Positions 25,267 through 33,943 of a stretch of DNA of 46,055 nucleotides are shown piece after piece. The notes under the pieces were generated by a model, which was not told the DNA's origin, made no database searches, and saw only the letters and a list, made by a program, of their open reading frames with translations. Origin of the DNA: Planctomycetia bacterium (GTDB taxonomy: Bacteria; Planctomycetota; MHYJ01; WSZJ01); NCBI GenBank assembly GCA_020849035.1, contig JADLHC010000028.1, positions 1-46,055 of the forward strand, written 5' to 3'. Made by a program: the position numbers and the translations under genes. The stretch's first letter is position 1. The number at the start of each line of letters is the position of its first letter.

Positions 25267-26526
25267 TCACGCCTGGCGCAACATCCCGGCCAGCGCCGCG
25301 CAGGCGATCGCCGCGAGCAGCGGGGCGTAGAAGCCGGTCGACCGCCTGCCCGCGAGCAGGTGGACCGGAAGGAGAACGAGCGCGAGAAGCGCCAGCGGAA
25401 TGACGGCGTGCGGAATGTTCCCCGCGCGGGACAGGTGGGGGTCGAGCACGCGGTGGATCGCGTCCGCCGCCGCGGGCGCGAACTTCGGAAGGGCCGCGCC
25501 GCCCACCAGCGCCACGGCGATGGCCGCGTACGCCCCCGTCAGCCGCTGCCACTTCACGCCGTCCTGCTTCGCCGACTCCAGCTCCTCCTGCGACGCCTCC
25601 ACGTACGCCTGGAGGCGCGCCTCCGCCTCCGTGAACTGCTCCTCCAGCTTGCGTCGCGCCGCCTCGGACATCTGGGTGCGCATGGCGAGCATGTGCTCGC
25701 GGTTGATCGCCTGCCGGGCCTGCTCCTGCGCCTGCCGCGCCTTCTGCTGGACGCGCTGGACGGTCTGCTCCGCCCGTTTCTTCTCGGTCTCCGCGATCTG
25801 CGCCCGGTTGGCGGCCTGGCGGGCCTTTTCCGCGACCGCCATCGCCGTCTGCTTCGCCTTCTCCTTCTCCAGCTCGGCGAGCTTCGCGCGCTGCGCCGCC
25901 TCGCGCGCCTTCTCCGACAGCCCCTGCACCTGCTGCTCCGCGCGGCGCTTGTCCGTCTCGGCGATCTTCGCGCGCGTCTCCGCCAGGCGCGCCGCCATGC
26001 GCGCCTCCTGGACCTGGCGCGCCACCTCCTGCGCCTTCTGGTTCATCAGCATCTGCGTCTGGTGGCCGTTCGCGCCGGAGGCGGTCGCGACCCTGCGGGC
26101 GCCCGCTTTCTGGAGCTCCTCGTCCACCACCTGCTTCACGAACTCCGGCGTCAGCCCCAGGTTGTGCCCCTCCCGGAACACCGACACCTCGGCGATCGAG
26201 GACAGCGTCCCCTCGACGAGCATGTGCCCCAGGATCTTCCGCAGCTCCTCCCCGCGCTCCTCCGTCAGCTCCCGGTCGTACTCCGCACGCCGCCCCGCGT
26301 CCGTCAGGATCCCGCGCGCCCGTTTCAGCTCCCCTTTCAGGAACTCCACGAACTCCTTGTGCCGCGGATTCTCGATGTGCTGCGCCCGCGTCATCTGCGC
26401 CTTGAACTTCGCCTCGATCGCGGAAGCGTCGGTGACGGACCGCTCCACCCCGAGAAGCTGGTAGTAGTCGGGGTCGGTCACGTCCTCGGGGAGCCCGAGG
26501 AGTTCGTGGAAGCGGTTCTCGGCCAA
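25267..26526 (-). CDS. J-like, coiled-coil membrane protein beside Hsp70
   Basis: This 419-residue protein starts with a J-domain-like region (about 14-90): 'DPDYYQLLGVERSVTDASAI' and 'ILTDAGRRAEYDREL'. The HPD tripeptide is absent ('AQHIENPRHKEF' sits there), so classical Hsp70 stimulation is doubtful. Residues ~160-320 form a coiled coil with about three 28-residue units ('RAKIAETDKRRAEQ', 'RAKLAELEKEKAKQ', 'RAQIAETEKKRAEQ'), i.e. four heptads each. Three hydrophobic segments near the C-terminus (~330-350, 372-394, 398-417) suggest membrane anchoring. The start is a TTG at 26526 with weak support; no ATG is nearby. It lies 116 bp downstream of the hsp70 gene on the same strand. Similar J-like starts occur in planctomycete proteins (recalled). 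Confidence 0.75.
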   Translation of the reverse strand: MAENRFHELLGLPEDVTDPDYYQLLGVERSVTDASAIEAKFKAQMTRAQHIENPRHKEFVEFLKGELKRARGILTDAGRRAEYDRELTEERGEELRKILGHMLVEGTLSSIAEVSVFREGHNLGLTPEFVKQVVDEELQKAGARRVATASGANGHQTQMLMNQKAQEVARQVQEARMAARLAETRAKIAETDKRRAEQQVQGLSEKAREAAQRAKLAELEKEKAKQTAMAVAEKARQAANRAQIAETEKKRAEQTVQRVQQKARQAQEQARQAINREHMLAMRTQMSEAARRKLEEQFTEAEARLQAYVEASQEELESAKQDGVKWQRLTGAYAAIAVALVGGAALPKFAPAAADAIHRVLDPHLSRAGNIPHAVIPLALLALVLLPVHLLAGRRSTGFYAPLLAAIACAALAGMLRQA

Positions 26527-26592
26527 GCGGGGAATCCGAAGGGGGAAACGGTCAATTTACACCGGCGGGGCCCTGCGGGAACGACATAAGGA

Positions 26593-26627
26593 AGGCCGCC
26601 GGAGGGCGGGGGCCCTTCCGGCGGCCT
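26593..26627 (-). terminator. Strong hairpin after hsp70
   Basis: AGGCCGCCGGAGGG (26593-26606) pairs with CCCTTCCGGCGGCCT (26613-26627) over about 14 bp around a short loop, 16 bp past the Hsp70 stop. On the minus strand it is followed by TTCCTTATGT, a weak T tail. It may end or reduce transcription into the J-like gene. Confidence 0.6.
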
Positions 26628-26642
26628 GGATGCGGCGGGTCG

Positions 26643-28232
26643 TTAGCCGACGTCGATCTTGACGACGTCCTTCTGCGCGGCGGCGATCTCCTTGTCGTCC
26701 ATGCCGCTCGAGCGAACGATTTCGACGCGGGCTTCCTTGCCGGAGGTCCGGTCCTTCCCGGTCACGCTGAGGCGCCCGTCGACGGTGTAGGAGTACGTGA
26801 CGTCGATGAGCGAGCCGGCGGGACGCCCGCCAGGCAGGTCCATGATCTCGCAGCACCCGATCTCCGTGCAGTCCTCGGGGTTGTCGCTCTCCCCTTCCAC
26901 GATCCGGATCTGCACGCTGACCTGGTTCGCCTTCTCCGTCCCGAACGGCTTGGTGATCTCCGCCGGAATCGGCGTGTTCTTCGGGATCATCTTGTGCGCG
27001 ACCAGCTTCATGTCCGACCGCCGGATCCCGATGATCCCCAGCGAGTGCGAGTTCACGTTCGTGACCTCGACCCCCTGCAGGAGGATCATCACCTCCTCTT
27101 CGATCGAGGCCTTGAGCTCCTGGCCCTGAAGCGCCAGTTCCGGCTCCTCCGAGGGCTTGGCCTGCAGCGCGAGGACCGCGTTGTAGTAGGCGGCGCCCAT
27201 CGCCACGCACTCGTCCGGGTTGATGCCCGTCTCGGGCTTCAGCCCCGTCACGCGCTCGATCATCGAGCGCACCGCCGGCATGCGCGTCATCCCGCCGACC
27301 AGCAGGACCGTCCCGATGTCCTTCCAGGTCAGCTTCGCCTTCTGCAGCACGACCCCCAGGTACGTCTCCGTCTGGTCCAGCAGCCCCTTCGTGATCTTCT
27401 CCAGCTCGTCCCGCGTCAGCTCCACCTTCGTCGTCTTCCCCTGGCACTGGCACAGGATCCGCACCTTGTCGAGCTTCGACAGGCTGATCTTCGCGTCCTC
27501 CGCCTTGTTGCGCAGGTCCTGCCGCGCCTCGAGATCGTCGCGCGGGTCAAGCCCGTGCTCCGACTTGAACTTCTCCGCGACGAGGTTGATGATCTCGTCG
27601 TCCCAGTCCACGCCGCCCAGACGACGCTCGCCGTCCGTCGCCAGCACGTCGATCTTCGTCCCGTCGATCTCGATGATCGTCACGTCGAACGTCCCGCCGC
27701 CCAGGTCGTACACCAGCACGCGGCGCTTCTCCCCCAGCTTGTCCATCCCGTACGCCAGCGCCGCCGCCGTCGGTTCGTTCAGGATCGACACGACGTTCAG
27801 CCCCGCGATCGTCCCCGCGTCCTGCGTCGCCTTCCGCTCCACCTCGTTGAAGTACGCCGGGACCGTGATCACCACGCTCCCCACCTTCCGCCCGCTCACC
27901 TTCTCGGCGTCCTGCACGATCCGCTTCAGGATCAGCGCGCTGATCGTCTCCGGCGTGTAGTCCTTCCCGCCGAACGACTTGACCCAGCCCTCCTCGCCCA
28001 TGTGCCTCTTCACGAACTGGATCACCCGGTCCGGCGAGGCCACCGCGGAGTTCTTCGCGATCTTCCCGACGATCACCTCGCTGTCCTCGAACAGCACCAC
28101 CGACGGCGTGATCCGCTCGTTGTCCGAGTTCGGGATCACCTGCGACTTGCCGTGCTCGTCGATGTACGCAATCGCGCTGTTCGTCGTGCCGAGGTCGATG
28201 CCGCACGTCATCGCGGGTTTTTCGTCAGCCAT
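26643..28232 (-). CDS. Hsp70 chaperone lacking the C-terminal lid
   Basis: This 529-residue Hsp70 has a complete ATPase domain: 'GIDLGTTNSAIAYID' (phosphate 1), 'VYDLGGGTFDVTIIE' (phosphate 2) and 'LLVGGMTRMPAV' (adenosine loop). A linker-like 'MILLQGVEVTNVNSHSLGI' and a substrate-binding beta domain follow, with 'IPKNTPIPAEITKPF'. It ends about 100 residues before a normal DnaK would, so the helical lid is essentially absent. Only a short tail (MDDKEIAAAQKDVVKIDVG) remains. The beta domain also has extra cysteines (CTEIGCCE). The ATG has AGGAG. It lies between grpE and the J-like gene. It is probably a specialised Hsp70, not the housekeeping DnaK. Confidence 0.9.
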   Translation of the reverse strand: MADEKPAMTCGIDLGTTNSAIAYIDEHGKSQVIPNSDNERITPSVVLFEDSEVIVGKIAKNSAVASPDRVIQFVKRHMGEEGWVKSFGGKDYTPETISALILKRIVQDAEKVSGRKVGSVVITVPAYFNEVERKATQDAGTIAGLNVVSILNEPTAAALAYGMDKLGEKRRVLVYDLGGGTFDVTIIEIDGTKIDVLATDGERRLGGVDWDDEIINLVAEKFKSEHGLDPRDDLEARQDLRNKAEDAKISLSKLDKVRILCQCQGKTTKVELTRDELEKITKGLLDQTETYLGVVLQKAKLTWKDIGTVLLVGGMTRMPAVRSMIERVTGLKPETGINPDECVAMGAAYYNAVLALQAKPSEEPELALQGQELKASIEEEVMILLQGVEVTNVNSHSLGIIGIRRSDMKLVAHKMIPKNTPIPAEITKPFGTEKANQVSVQIRIVEGESDNPEDCTEIGCCEIMDLPGGRPAGSLIDVTYSYTVDGRLSVTGKDRTSGKEARVEIVRSSGMDDKEIAAAQKDVVKIDVG

Positions 28233-28284
28233 GTCGTCGTCTCCTGTCCTGTGGGGTTTCGTCGTTGGTCCGGCTCCCGGGAAC

Positions 28285-28324
28285 CGCGCGCGGCGAATGC
28301 ACGGGCATTCCCCGGCCGCGCGGA
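28285..28324 (-). terminator. Hairpin between grpE and hsp70
   Basis: GAATGC (28296-28301) and GCATTC (28306-28311) pair around ACGG, and CCGCGC (28285-28290) with GCGCGG (28319-28324) can extend the stem. It lies just past the GrpE stop and may act as an attenuator, or may protect the message end. Confidence 0.35.
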
Positions 28325-28332
28325 CAGCCGCA

Positions 28333-28866
28333 TCACGTCGCCTTGTACGCCTTGATCACCACCTCCTGGTGACGCAGCACGCTCCCGTTCCAGCGGAACC
28401 CGTCGCGCACCACGCGCACGACGGCCTGGTCCTCCTCCGGGCCCGCCGCAGGCTCCGTCCCCAGCGCCTGCTGCAGCGCCCGGTCGTACTTCGCCGGCGC
28501 CTCCGCGATGCGCTCCACCTCGTGCCGCGCCATCACCTCCAGCAGCTCCTCGATGTGCAGCTCCACCGCCGCCTTCCCCGGACCGTCCTCCAGCCCCGCC
28601 AGCGACCGCTTCATCGTGTCGTACAGCAGCACCAGCCCCTTCAACAGCGGCTTCTGCGCCCCGCGGAACGCGTCGTCCCGGTACTTCGACATGTCCTGGT
28701 ACAGCGCGTTGTACGCCGCCGCGTGGACGCCGTCCTCCTTGATCCGCTTCACGAACAGCTGCTCCAGAACCGACACCTTCTCCAGAAGCCTGTCGAGACG
28801 CGGGTCCGGGGCCGCCGCAGGAACGGCGGGTGCCGAAGGGACGGGGGGCTGCTGCGCGTCTTCCAC
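28333..28866 (-). CDS. GrpE-like nucleotide exchange factor
   Basis: This 177-residue protein has a Pro/Ala-rich start, a long helix (RLDRLLEKVSVLEQLFVKRI), a GrpE-like dimer/helical region (KYRDDAFRGAQKPLLKGLVL), and a beta-rich C-terminus ending 'DGFRWNGSVLRHQEVVIKAY'. That tail matches the GrpE 'G(Y/F)xxxxxVLRPAxVxV' pattern. GrpE drives ADP release from Hsp70; gene position just upstream of the lidless Hsp70 supports this. The GTG at 28866 has AAAGGAG. It is more divergent than a housekeeping GrpE, which fits a dedicated partner. Confidence 0.8.
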   Translation of the reverse strand: MEDAQQPPVPSAPAVPAAAPDPRLDRLLEKVSVLEQLFVKRIKEDGVHAAAYNALYQDMSKYRDDAFRGAQKPLLKGLVLLYDTMKRSLAGLEDGPGKAAVELHIEELLEVMARHEVERIAEAPAKYDRALQQALGTEPAAGPEEDQAVVRVVRDGFRWNGSVLRHQEVVIKAYKAT

Positions 28867-28974
28867 GACGCTCCTTTCGCTCTCCCGGGACGTTGGGGGA
28901 GGGCAATTGTAAACGGTCGCGGGGGCGATCCTCCGCGCATTGTGACGGAATTCCCGGGCCGGTCCCTGTCCCGG

Positions 28975-31002
28975 CTACTGCCGCTCCAGCGGATCCTCGT
29001 TGAAGCTGAGGATCAGCCGCTGGGGCCGCTGGTTGCCCTTCTCCCAGCCCAGCCCGGGGAACGCGATCCGGTACTCGCGCCCGTCGGAGAAGCGCAGGAT
29101 GAGGGTGTAGTTCCGGACCTCGTAGGTTCCCTCGCCCGGGGCTTCGTCCAGCGGGTAGTCGTGGTTCAGGATGCTGACGGCGCCGGTGTCGCGGAACTTC
29201 CCGTCGGGAGTGAAGGCGATCGCGGGTTTCCCGGTTTCGCCGGTGAAGGCCCAGATGCCGTCGAACCGGGCCCCGTCGACGGAAGGCAGGCGGACGAACT
29301 TGTGATCGGTCTGGAGCGTGTTCAGGACGAGCGACTCGCCCGCCATCCGCATCGGCGCTTCCTGGTAGGGCAGCTTCATCACGCCCTGCCCGTCCTTGAA
29401 CGTCCAGCTGCCCCACAGGCGCTGCTGCATCTCACCCTGGACCCAGGTCTCCAGCCGGTCCAGCCCGTGGATCGGGAACTTCGTCCCGTAGTAGACCTGG
29501 CCGTTCGAGAAGAAGATCGCGTAGCCGGCGCCGACCTTGCCGAGCGTCATCGAGAGGCCGGTCCAGACGCCGACGATCCCCTCGCCCTGGAGCGTCGCCG
29601 GCGGACGGTCGGGGTCCTTCCAGTCGTCGAACTGGATTGAGAAGAGGAACTTCTGGACGGCGTCGCCGTAGCCGGGGGCTTCGTAGCACGTCTTGCGTCC
29701 ACGCCAGGAGCGCTGCTTGCTGGCGACGGCGATCCGCTCGAGCCGCCCCTGGATCTTCACGACCATGAGATTCACGTAGTAGTCGCCGTCCGCCGACCGT
29801 AGGTAGCCCTCGCCGCGGGCGTAGTCCCATCCCTTGAACGAAGTCCCGGTCTGCCGCTTCTGGAACGGCCGGCCTTCCACGGTGTTCGTGGTGTCGAGGC
29901 CCGAGATGCGCGCGAAGTCCGCCCAGCTGCGCTCCAGGCCCTCGTCGAGAGTCCCCGTCCACGCGACCGCTTCCAGGATCGTGATGTCCAGGTGGCCGCC
30001 CTCCGGCAGCTTCGCGGGCGAGACCCGGACGCCGTTCGCGTACGCCGTCGCCGTCCAGCCGTCGGGGGGCGTGAAGCGCATGTGGCCGAAGGCGTTCGCG
30101 GCGGGGGCCTCGCCGCCTCCGGCCGCCCGCGCGCTCAGGCCGCGGAGGTACGTCACGTCCCCCTTTCCCTCGATCGCGACCTTCACCGTCGTGCCGTCCT
30201 CGCGCTCCTGGTCGAACGTCCCGGACGCGGTGAGCGTGCCCTTGAGGTCCATCGCCACCGGGACGCCCGTGGCCGCGTCGATGATGATCGCGCCTTCCAT
30301 CGCAACCTTCGACGTCCCCGACTCGCGCTTCTCGTCCACCGTGATCTTCGCCTCGACCCCCGCGACGCGCCGGCCGTTCAGCTCGGCGAACTGCTCCAGG
30401 CGCAGGGACACCTTGACCTTGTCGCCGTCCTCGATGCCCAGGGCCCGGGAGAGTGAGCGAGGAAGGGCCTCCGCGCCCGCGGTCCAGCGGTCGCCGGGGG
30501 CGACGGCCCTGGCCGGCAGGAGGGCGCTGCCGGGATCGAAGGCCGCGCGCGCCTCGTCCTTCTCCTCGTCCGTCAGGTCGCCGTCGCACTTCACCGACAG
30601 GTCGCCGTTCTCCTTCCGGCGGACCGTGACGGCGCGGCCCGCGAGGCCCGACGGGCGGACCACGGGTTCTTCGCCGGCGACCTGCTCGGCGTCCCGGCAT
30701 CCCGGCCCGTACGTCACGCGCACGCTCTCGATCCGCTCCCCGTCGGCTTTCACCACGGTCAGGTCCCCGGACCGGGTGCGCCGCGTCGCCTGCTCCACGT
30801 TCGCGGACTCGCCTCCGCGCGGCGTCAGCTTCAGCGCGAGGTGAAGGACCACCTCCTCGTCCACGACCCAGCTGTCGCCTTTCCGGCACCGGAGCTCCAG
30901 CGCCGTTTTCGCGCCGGGGTCCTGCGCGGAGAGCCGGCCGGAGGAGAACAGGGCGGCCACGACGACAAGGCCCGCAAGGCCACGCGAGTGCCGGATGTCC
31001 AT
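28975..31002 (-). CDS. Large secreted protein of unknown function
   Basis: This 675-residue protein has a signal peptide (GLAGLVVVAALFSSGRLSA, cut before QDPGAK). The N-terminal third is beta-rich with 'RAVAPGDRWTAGAEALPRSL' and 'VKVSLRLEQFAELNGRRVAG', reminiscent of DUF6263-like secreted proteins. Later come 'MRFTPPDGWTATAYANGVRV' and 'EGIVGVWTGLSMTLGKVGAG', a separate beta domain that recurs in lineage-specific proteins. The signal end FSSGRLSA is nearly shared with the protein at 35862. The ATG at 31002 has GAGGAAAA; the longer upstream frame is shadow of the kinase gene. No enzyme motif is visible. Confidence 0.8.
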   Translation of the reverse strand: MDIRHSRGLAGLVVVAALFSSGRLSAQDPGAKTALELRCRKGDSWVVDEEVVLHLALKLTPRGGESANVEQATRRTRSGDLTVVKADGERIESVRVTYGPGCRDAEQVAGEEPVVRPSGLAGRAVTVRRKENGDLSVKCDGDLTDEEKDEARAAFDPGSALLPARAVAPGDRWTAGAEALPRSLSRALGIEDGDKVKVSLRLEQFAELNGRRVAGVEAKITVDEKRESGTSKVAMEGAIIIDAATGVPVAMDLKGTLTASGTFDQEREDGTTVKVAIEGKGDVTYLRGLSARAAGGGEAPAANAFGHMRFTPPDGWTATAYANGVRVSPAKLPEGGHLDITILEAVAWTGTLDEGLERSWADFARISGLDTTNTVEGRPFQKRQTGTSFKGWDYARGEGYLRSADGDYYVNLMVVKIQGRLERIAVASKQRSWRGRKTCYEAPGYGDAVQKFLFSIQFDDWKDPDRPPATLQGEGIVGVWTGLSMTLGKVGAGYAIFFSNGQVYYGTKFPIHGLDRLETWVQGEMQQRLWGSWTFKDGQGVMKLPYQEAPMRMAGESLVLNTLQTDHKFVRLPSVDGARFDGIWAFTGETGKPAIAFTPDGKFRDTGAVSILNHDYPLDEAPGEGTYEVRNYTLILRFSDGREYRIAFPGLGWEKGNQRPQRLILSFNEDPLERQ

Positions 31003-31089
31003 TTTTCCTCTTCCGCGCTTCCAGGGTGGCGGCCGGAGCGCCCGATCCGGGCGCATGGTACATCCCGTCCCACCGGCATGACAGGGCTG

Positions 31090-31095
31090 TATCCT
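31090..31095 (+). promoter_or_regulatory. -10 element, leaderless (kinase-FGE gene)
   Basis: TATCCT ends 7 nt before the ATG at 31103, and no Shine-Dalgarno sequence is present. The divergent secreted-protein gene starts about 100 bp away. Confidence 0.45.
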
Positions 31096-31102
31096 AGGCG
31101 CC

Positions 31103-33943
31103 ATGCCCCTCGAACCCGACCTGCGTTTCGCGCTCGCGGCGCTCGACATGAGCCTCGCGACGCCAGAGCAGGTGCTGGAGGCGGTGAAGGGCGCCGTGGC
31201 GGGCGGCGAGGCGCTCCTGGCGCGGCTGCGGCGCGAGGCGGACCTCGACGACGACACGGCGTCCTCGATCCGCGAGGCCGTGGACGGCGGGAGCCCCCGG
31301 TCGGTGGACGCGTCGCTGCGCTCGCGTCTCCTTTCGCTCGACCTGCCGCCGGGAACGCGCGGCTGGCTCGCGTCGCTTCCCGCGAGGAAATCGCGGGCCG
31401 CGTTTGAAGCGGCGCCGCGGGAGGAGCGGTACCGACTCGGCGCGGCGATCGCGAGCGGCGGGCTGGGGCGCGTGTTCGAGGCGGAGGACCGGGACCTGGC
31501 GCGGACGGTGGCGCTGAAGCTGCTGAAGGAGGGGGCGACGCCGCACGACGAGGAGCGGTTCCTGCGGGAAGCGCGGCTGGCGGCGCGGCTGGAGCACCCG
31601 GTGATCGTGCCGACGTACGACTTCGGCGCGATGAGCGGCGACGGGGAGCGGAAGCTGTACCTGTGCATGAAGCGGATCCGGGGGCGGGATCTGCTGCAGC
31701 TGCTGCGGGCGCTGGAGGCGGGGGACGCGGCGACGCGGGAGGCGTGGACGCGGGGGCGGCTGATCGGCGTGGTGCAGGACGTGTGCCTCGGGATGGCGTA
31801 CGCGCATTCCAGGGGAGTGATCCACCGGGACCTGAAGCCGTCGAACGTGATGGTCGGGGAGTTCGGCGAGACGATCGTGGTGGACTGGGGGCTGGCGAAG
31901 GTGCCGGGCGAGAAGGAGGAAGCGCGGCCGGCGGAGGGCGCGGAGGAGGCGGGCGTCGAGACGACGCAACTGACGCTCGACGGCAGCGTGATCGGGACGC
32001 CGGCGTACATGCCGCCCGAGCAGGCGGACGGGCGGCTTGACGAGCTCGACGCGCGGAGCGACGTCTACGCGCTGGGCGCGATCCTCTACGCGGCGCTGAC
32101 GTGGCAGGCGCCCGTCGTCGGCGCGTCGGTGAAGGAGACGATCGAGATCGTGCGAGCCGGGCGCTTCGATCCGCCGTCGGAACGCGTCCGGAAGACCGCG
32201 GCCGCGGGGCGCCGCGCCCCCGACCCGGTCCCGGCCGAGCTCGACGCAATCTGCCTCCGCGCCATGGCCTTCCGCCGCGAGGACCGCTTCCCCACCGCCC
32301 TCGACATGCACCGCGAGCTGCAGCTGTTCGTGGACGGCGTGCGCGAGAAGGAGCGGCGGGCGAAGGAGGCGGCTGAACGGGTTGCGGCGGGGCGGGAGCT
32401 GCTCGGGAAGTACCGCTCGCTGGAGAAGGCGATCGCGGCGCAGCGGGAGGAGGTGGACCGGCTGGACGAGGCGATCCCGAAGCAGGCGGGGGCGGAGGCG
32501 AAGCGCCCGCTGTGGGCGGCGCGGGAGCGGGTGGCGGCGCTGGAGGAGGAGCGGATCGCGGCGTACGCGGGGGCGGCGGCGGAGTTCGGGCAGGCGCGGA
32601 CGGTGGACCCGGCGTGCGAGGCGGCGGCGGACGGGCTGGCGGACCTGTACGAGGCGCGGCTGGAGGAGGCGGAGCGGCGGCGCGACCGCGGCGAGGAGCT
32701 GCTGCTGCGGAGCCAGATCGGGCACCTGGGGCGCGGGGCCAGGCTGGAGGCGCCGGGGCGGCTGACGCTGCGGGCGTTCGCTTACGGCTGCGGCTGCCTT
32801 GCGCCGGTGAGGGAGCCGGGGTGGGCGTTCGAGACCGGAACGGACCTCGCGCACGTCTGGCGCGACGGCGGCCCGCACCCGGGCGTGGCGCCGGAAGCGA
32901 CGGACCGTATGGTGCCGGAGCAGCGCACGCGCGGCCGGCGCTGGGGACACGGGCCGGAGTGCCGGCGCGAGGAGATTCGCGGCGCCGAGGTGCGGATCGC
33001 GCGCTACGAGACCCGCGACCTGCGCCTCGTGCCCGGCGAGGAGCGCCCGCTCGGCCACCTCCCGCTGGAGGCGGTGCCGCTGCCCCACGGCTCGTGGCGC
33101 TGCACCATCCACGCGGAAGGGTTCGCGGCGGCAGTCGTGCCGGTGCTGATCCGGCGCGACGACGCCTGGACGCAGGAGATCACGCTGTACCGCCCGGACG
33201 AGATCCCGGAGGGCTGCATCCACGTCCCGGCCGGGCCGTTCTGGTTCAGCGGCGTCTATGCCGGCGGCACCGAGGAGCGCCTGATGAACGTCCGCGACCT
33301 CTTCGTCCGGCGCTTCTCCGTCACCATCGGCGAGTACCTGGACTTCCTGAACGACCTCTGCGCCCGCGGCGCCGCCGCCGAGGCCGCGGAGCGCGCCCCG
33401 CGCGAGGGCGCCGACCGTTTCCTCGCCTTCGACGGGACGCGCTACGCCCTCGCTCCCCACGGCGATCCCGCGATGCTCTCCGACGCCGCCATGCCGGCGA
33501 TCGGCCTGTCGTGGCACGACGCGGTCGCGTTCGCGAACTGGCGCGCAGGACGCGACGGCATCCCGTGGTCGCTTCCGGTCGAAGAGGAATGGGAGAAGGC
33601 GGCGCGCGGCGCGGACCGGCGGATCTACGCGTTCGGGGACGAGTGGGACTGGGGCTTCGCGAACGCCGCCGGCTCGCTCCCGGGCGGCCCGCATCTTCGG
33701 CCGGCCGGATGCTGCCCGGAGGACGAGTCCCCGTACGGGATGCGAGACACCGCGGGCACGGTCGCCAACTGGCTCCTCAACGGGCTCGAGGAGCCCTACC
33801 GCATCAACCGCCGCGCCGCCCGCGGCGGGTCGTGGTACCTCGGCTCGACCCACTCGCGCGTCGCCTACCGCCGGGCGATCGCCCCGGCGACTCCCGCGAG
33901 GTACTACGGCCTCCGGCTCTGCGCACGGCCCGTCGTCCTCTAG
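31103..33943 (+). CDS. Ser/Thr protein kinase fused to a formylglycine-generating-enzyme (SUMF1) domain
   Basis: This 946-residue protein has an N-terminal helical region (1-100) and a kinase domain (about 110-400). The kinase shows a glycine-loop form GxASGGLGRVFEAED, Lys139 in VALKLL, HRDLKPSN (241-248), DWG in place of DFG (261-263), GTPAYMPPEQ and 'DVYALGAILYA'. A helical, coiled stretch (~405-580) is followed by a linker domain and a C-terminal FGE-sulfatase fold (~695-946) with 'GCIHVPAGPFWFSG', 'PAIGLSWHDAVAFANWRAG' and 'RAARGGSWYL'. No membrane segment is clear. Kinase-FGE fusions are common in planctomycetes; the FGE part is usually a binding domain rather than an oxidase, and I see no CxxxC-type active site. 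The start has TATCCT 7 nt upstream. Confidence 0.92.
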   Translation: MPLEPDLRFALAALDMSLATPEQVLEAVKGAVAGGEALLARLRREADLDDDTASSIREAVDGGSPRSVDASLRSRLLSLDLPPGTRGWLASLPARKSRAAFEAAPREERYRLGAAIASGGLGRVFEAEDRDLARTVALKLLKEGATPHDEERFLREARLAARLEHPVIVPTYDFGAMSGDGERKLYLCMKRIRGRDLLQLLRALEAGDAATREAWTRGRLIGVVQDVCLGMAYAHSRGVIHRDLKPSNVMVGEFGETIVVDWGLAKVPGEKEEARPAEGAEEAGVETTQLTLDGSVIGTPAYMPPEQADGRLDELDARSDVYALGAILYAALTWQAPVVGASVKETIEIVRAGRFDPPSERVRKTAAAGRRAPDPVPAELDAICLRAMAFRREDRFPTALDMHRELQLFVDGVREKERRAKEAAERVAAGRELLGKYRSLEKAIAAQREEVDRLDEAIPKQAGAEAKRPLWAARERVAALEEERIAAYAGAAAEFGQARTVDPACEAAADGLADLYEARLEEAERRRDRGEELLLRSQIGHLGRGARLEAPGRLTLRAFAYGCGCLAPVREPGWAFETGTDLAHVWRDGGPHPGVAPEATDRMVPEQRTRGRRWGHGPECRREEIRGAEVRIARYETRDLRLVPGEERPLGHLPLEAVPLPHGSWRCTIHAEGFAAAVVPVLIRRDDAWTQEITLYRPDEIPEGCIHVPAGPFWFSGVYAGGTEERLMNVRDLFVRRFSVTIGEYLDFLNDLCARGAAAEAAERAPREGADRFLAFDGTRYALAPHGDPAMLSDAAMPAIGLSWHDAVAFANWRAGRDGIPWSLPVEEEWEKAARGADRRIYAFGDEWDWGFANAAGSLPGGPHLRPAGCCPEDESPYGMRDTAGTVANWLLNGLEEPYRINRRAARGGSWYLGSTHSRVAYRRAIAPATPARYYGLRLCARPVVL

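Noticed and set aside
28867..28974. A CIRCE heat-shock operator before grpE
   Set aside because: No TTAGCACTC-N9-GAGTGCTAA or close match is present.
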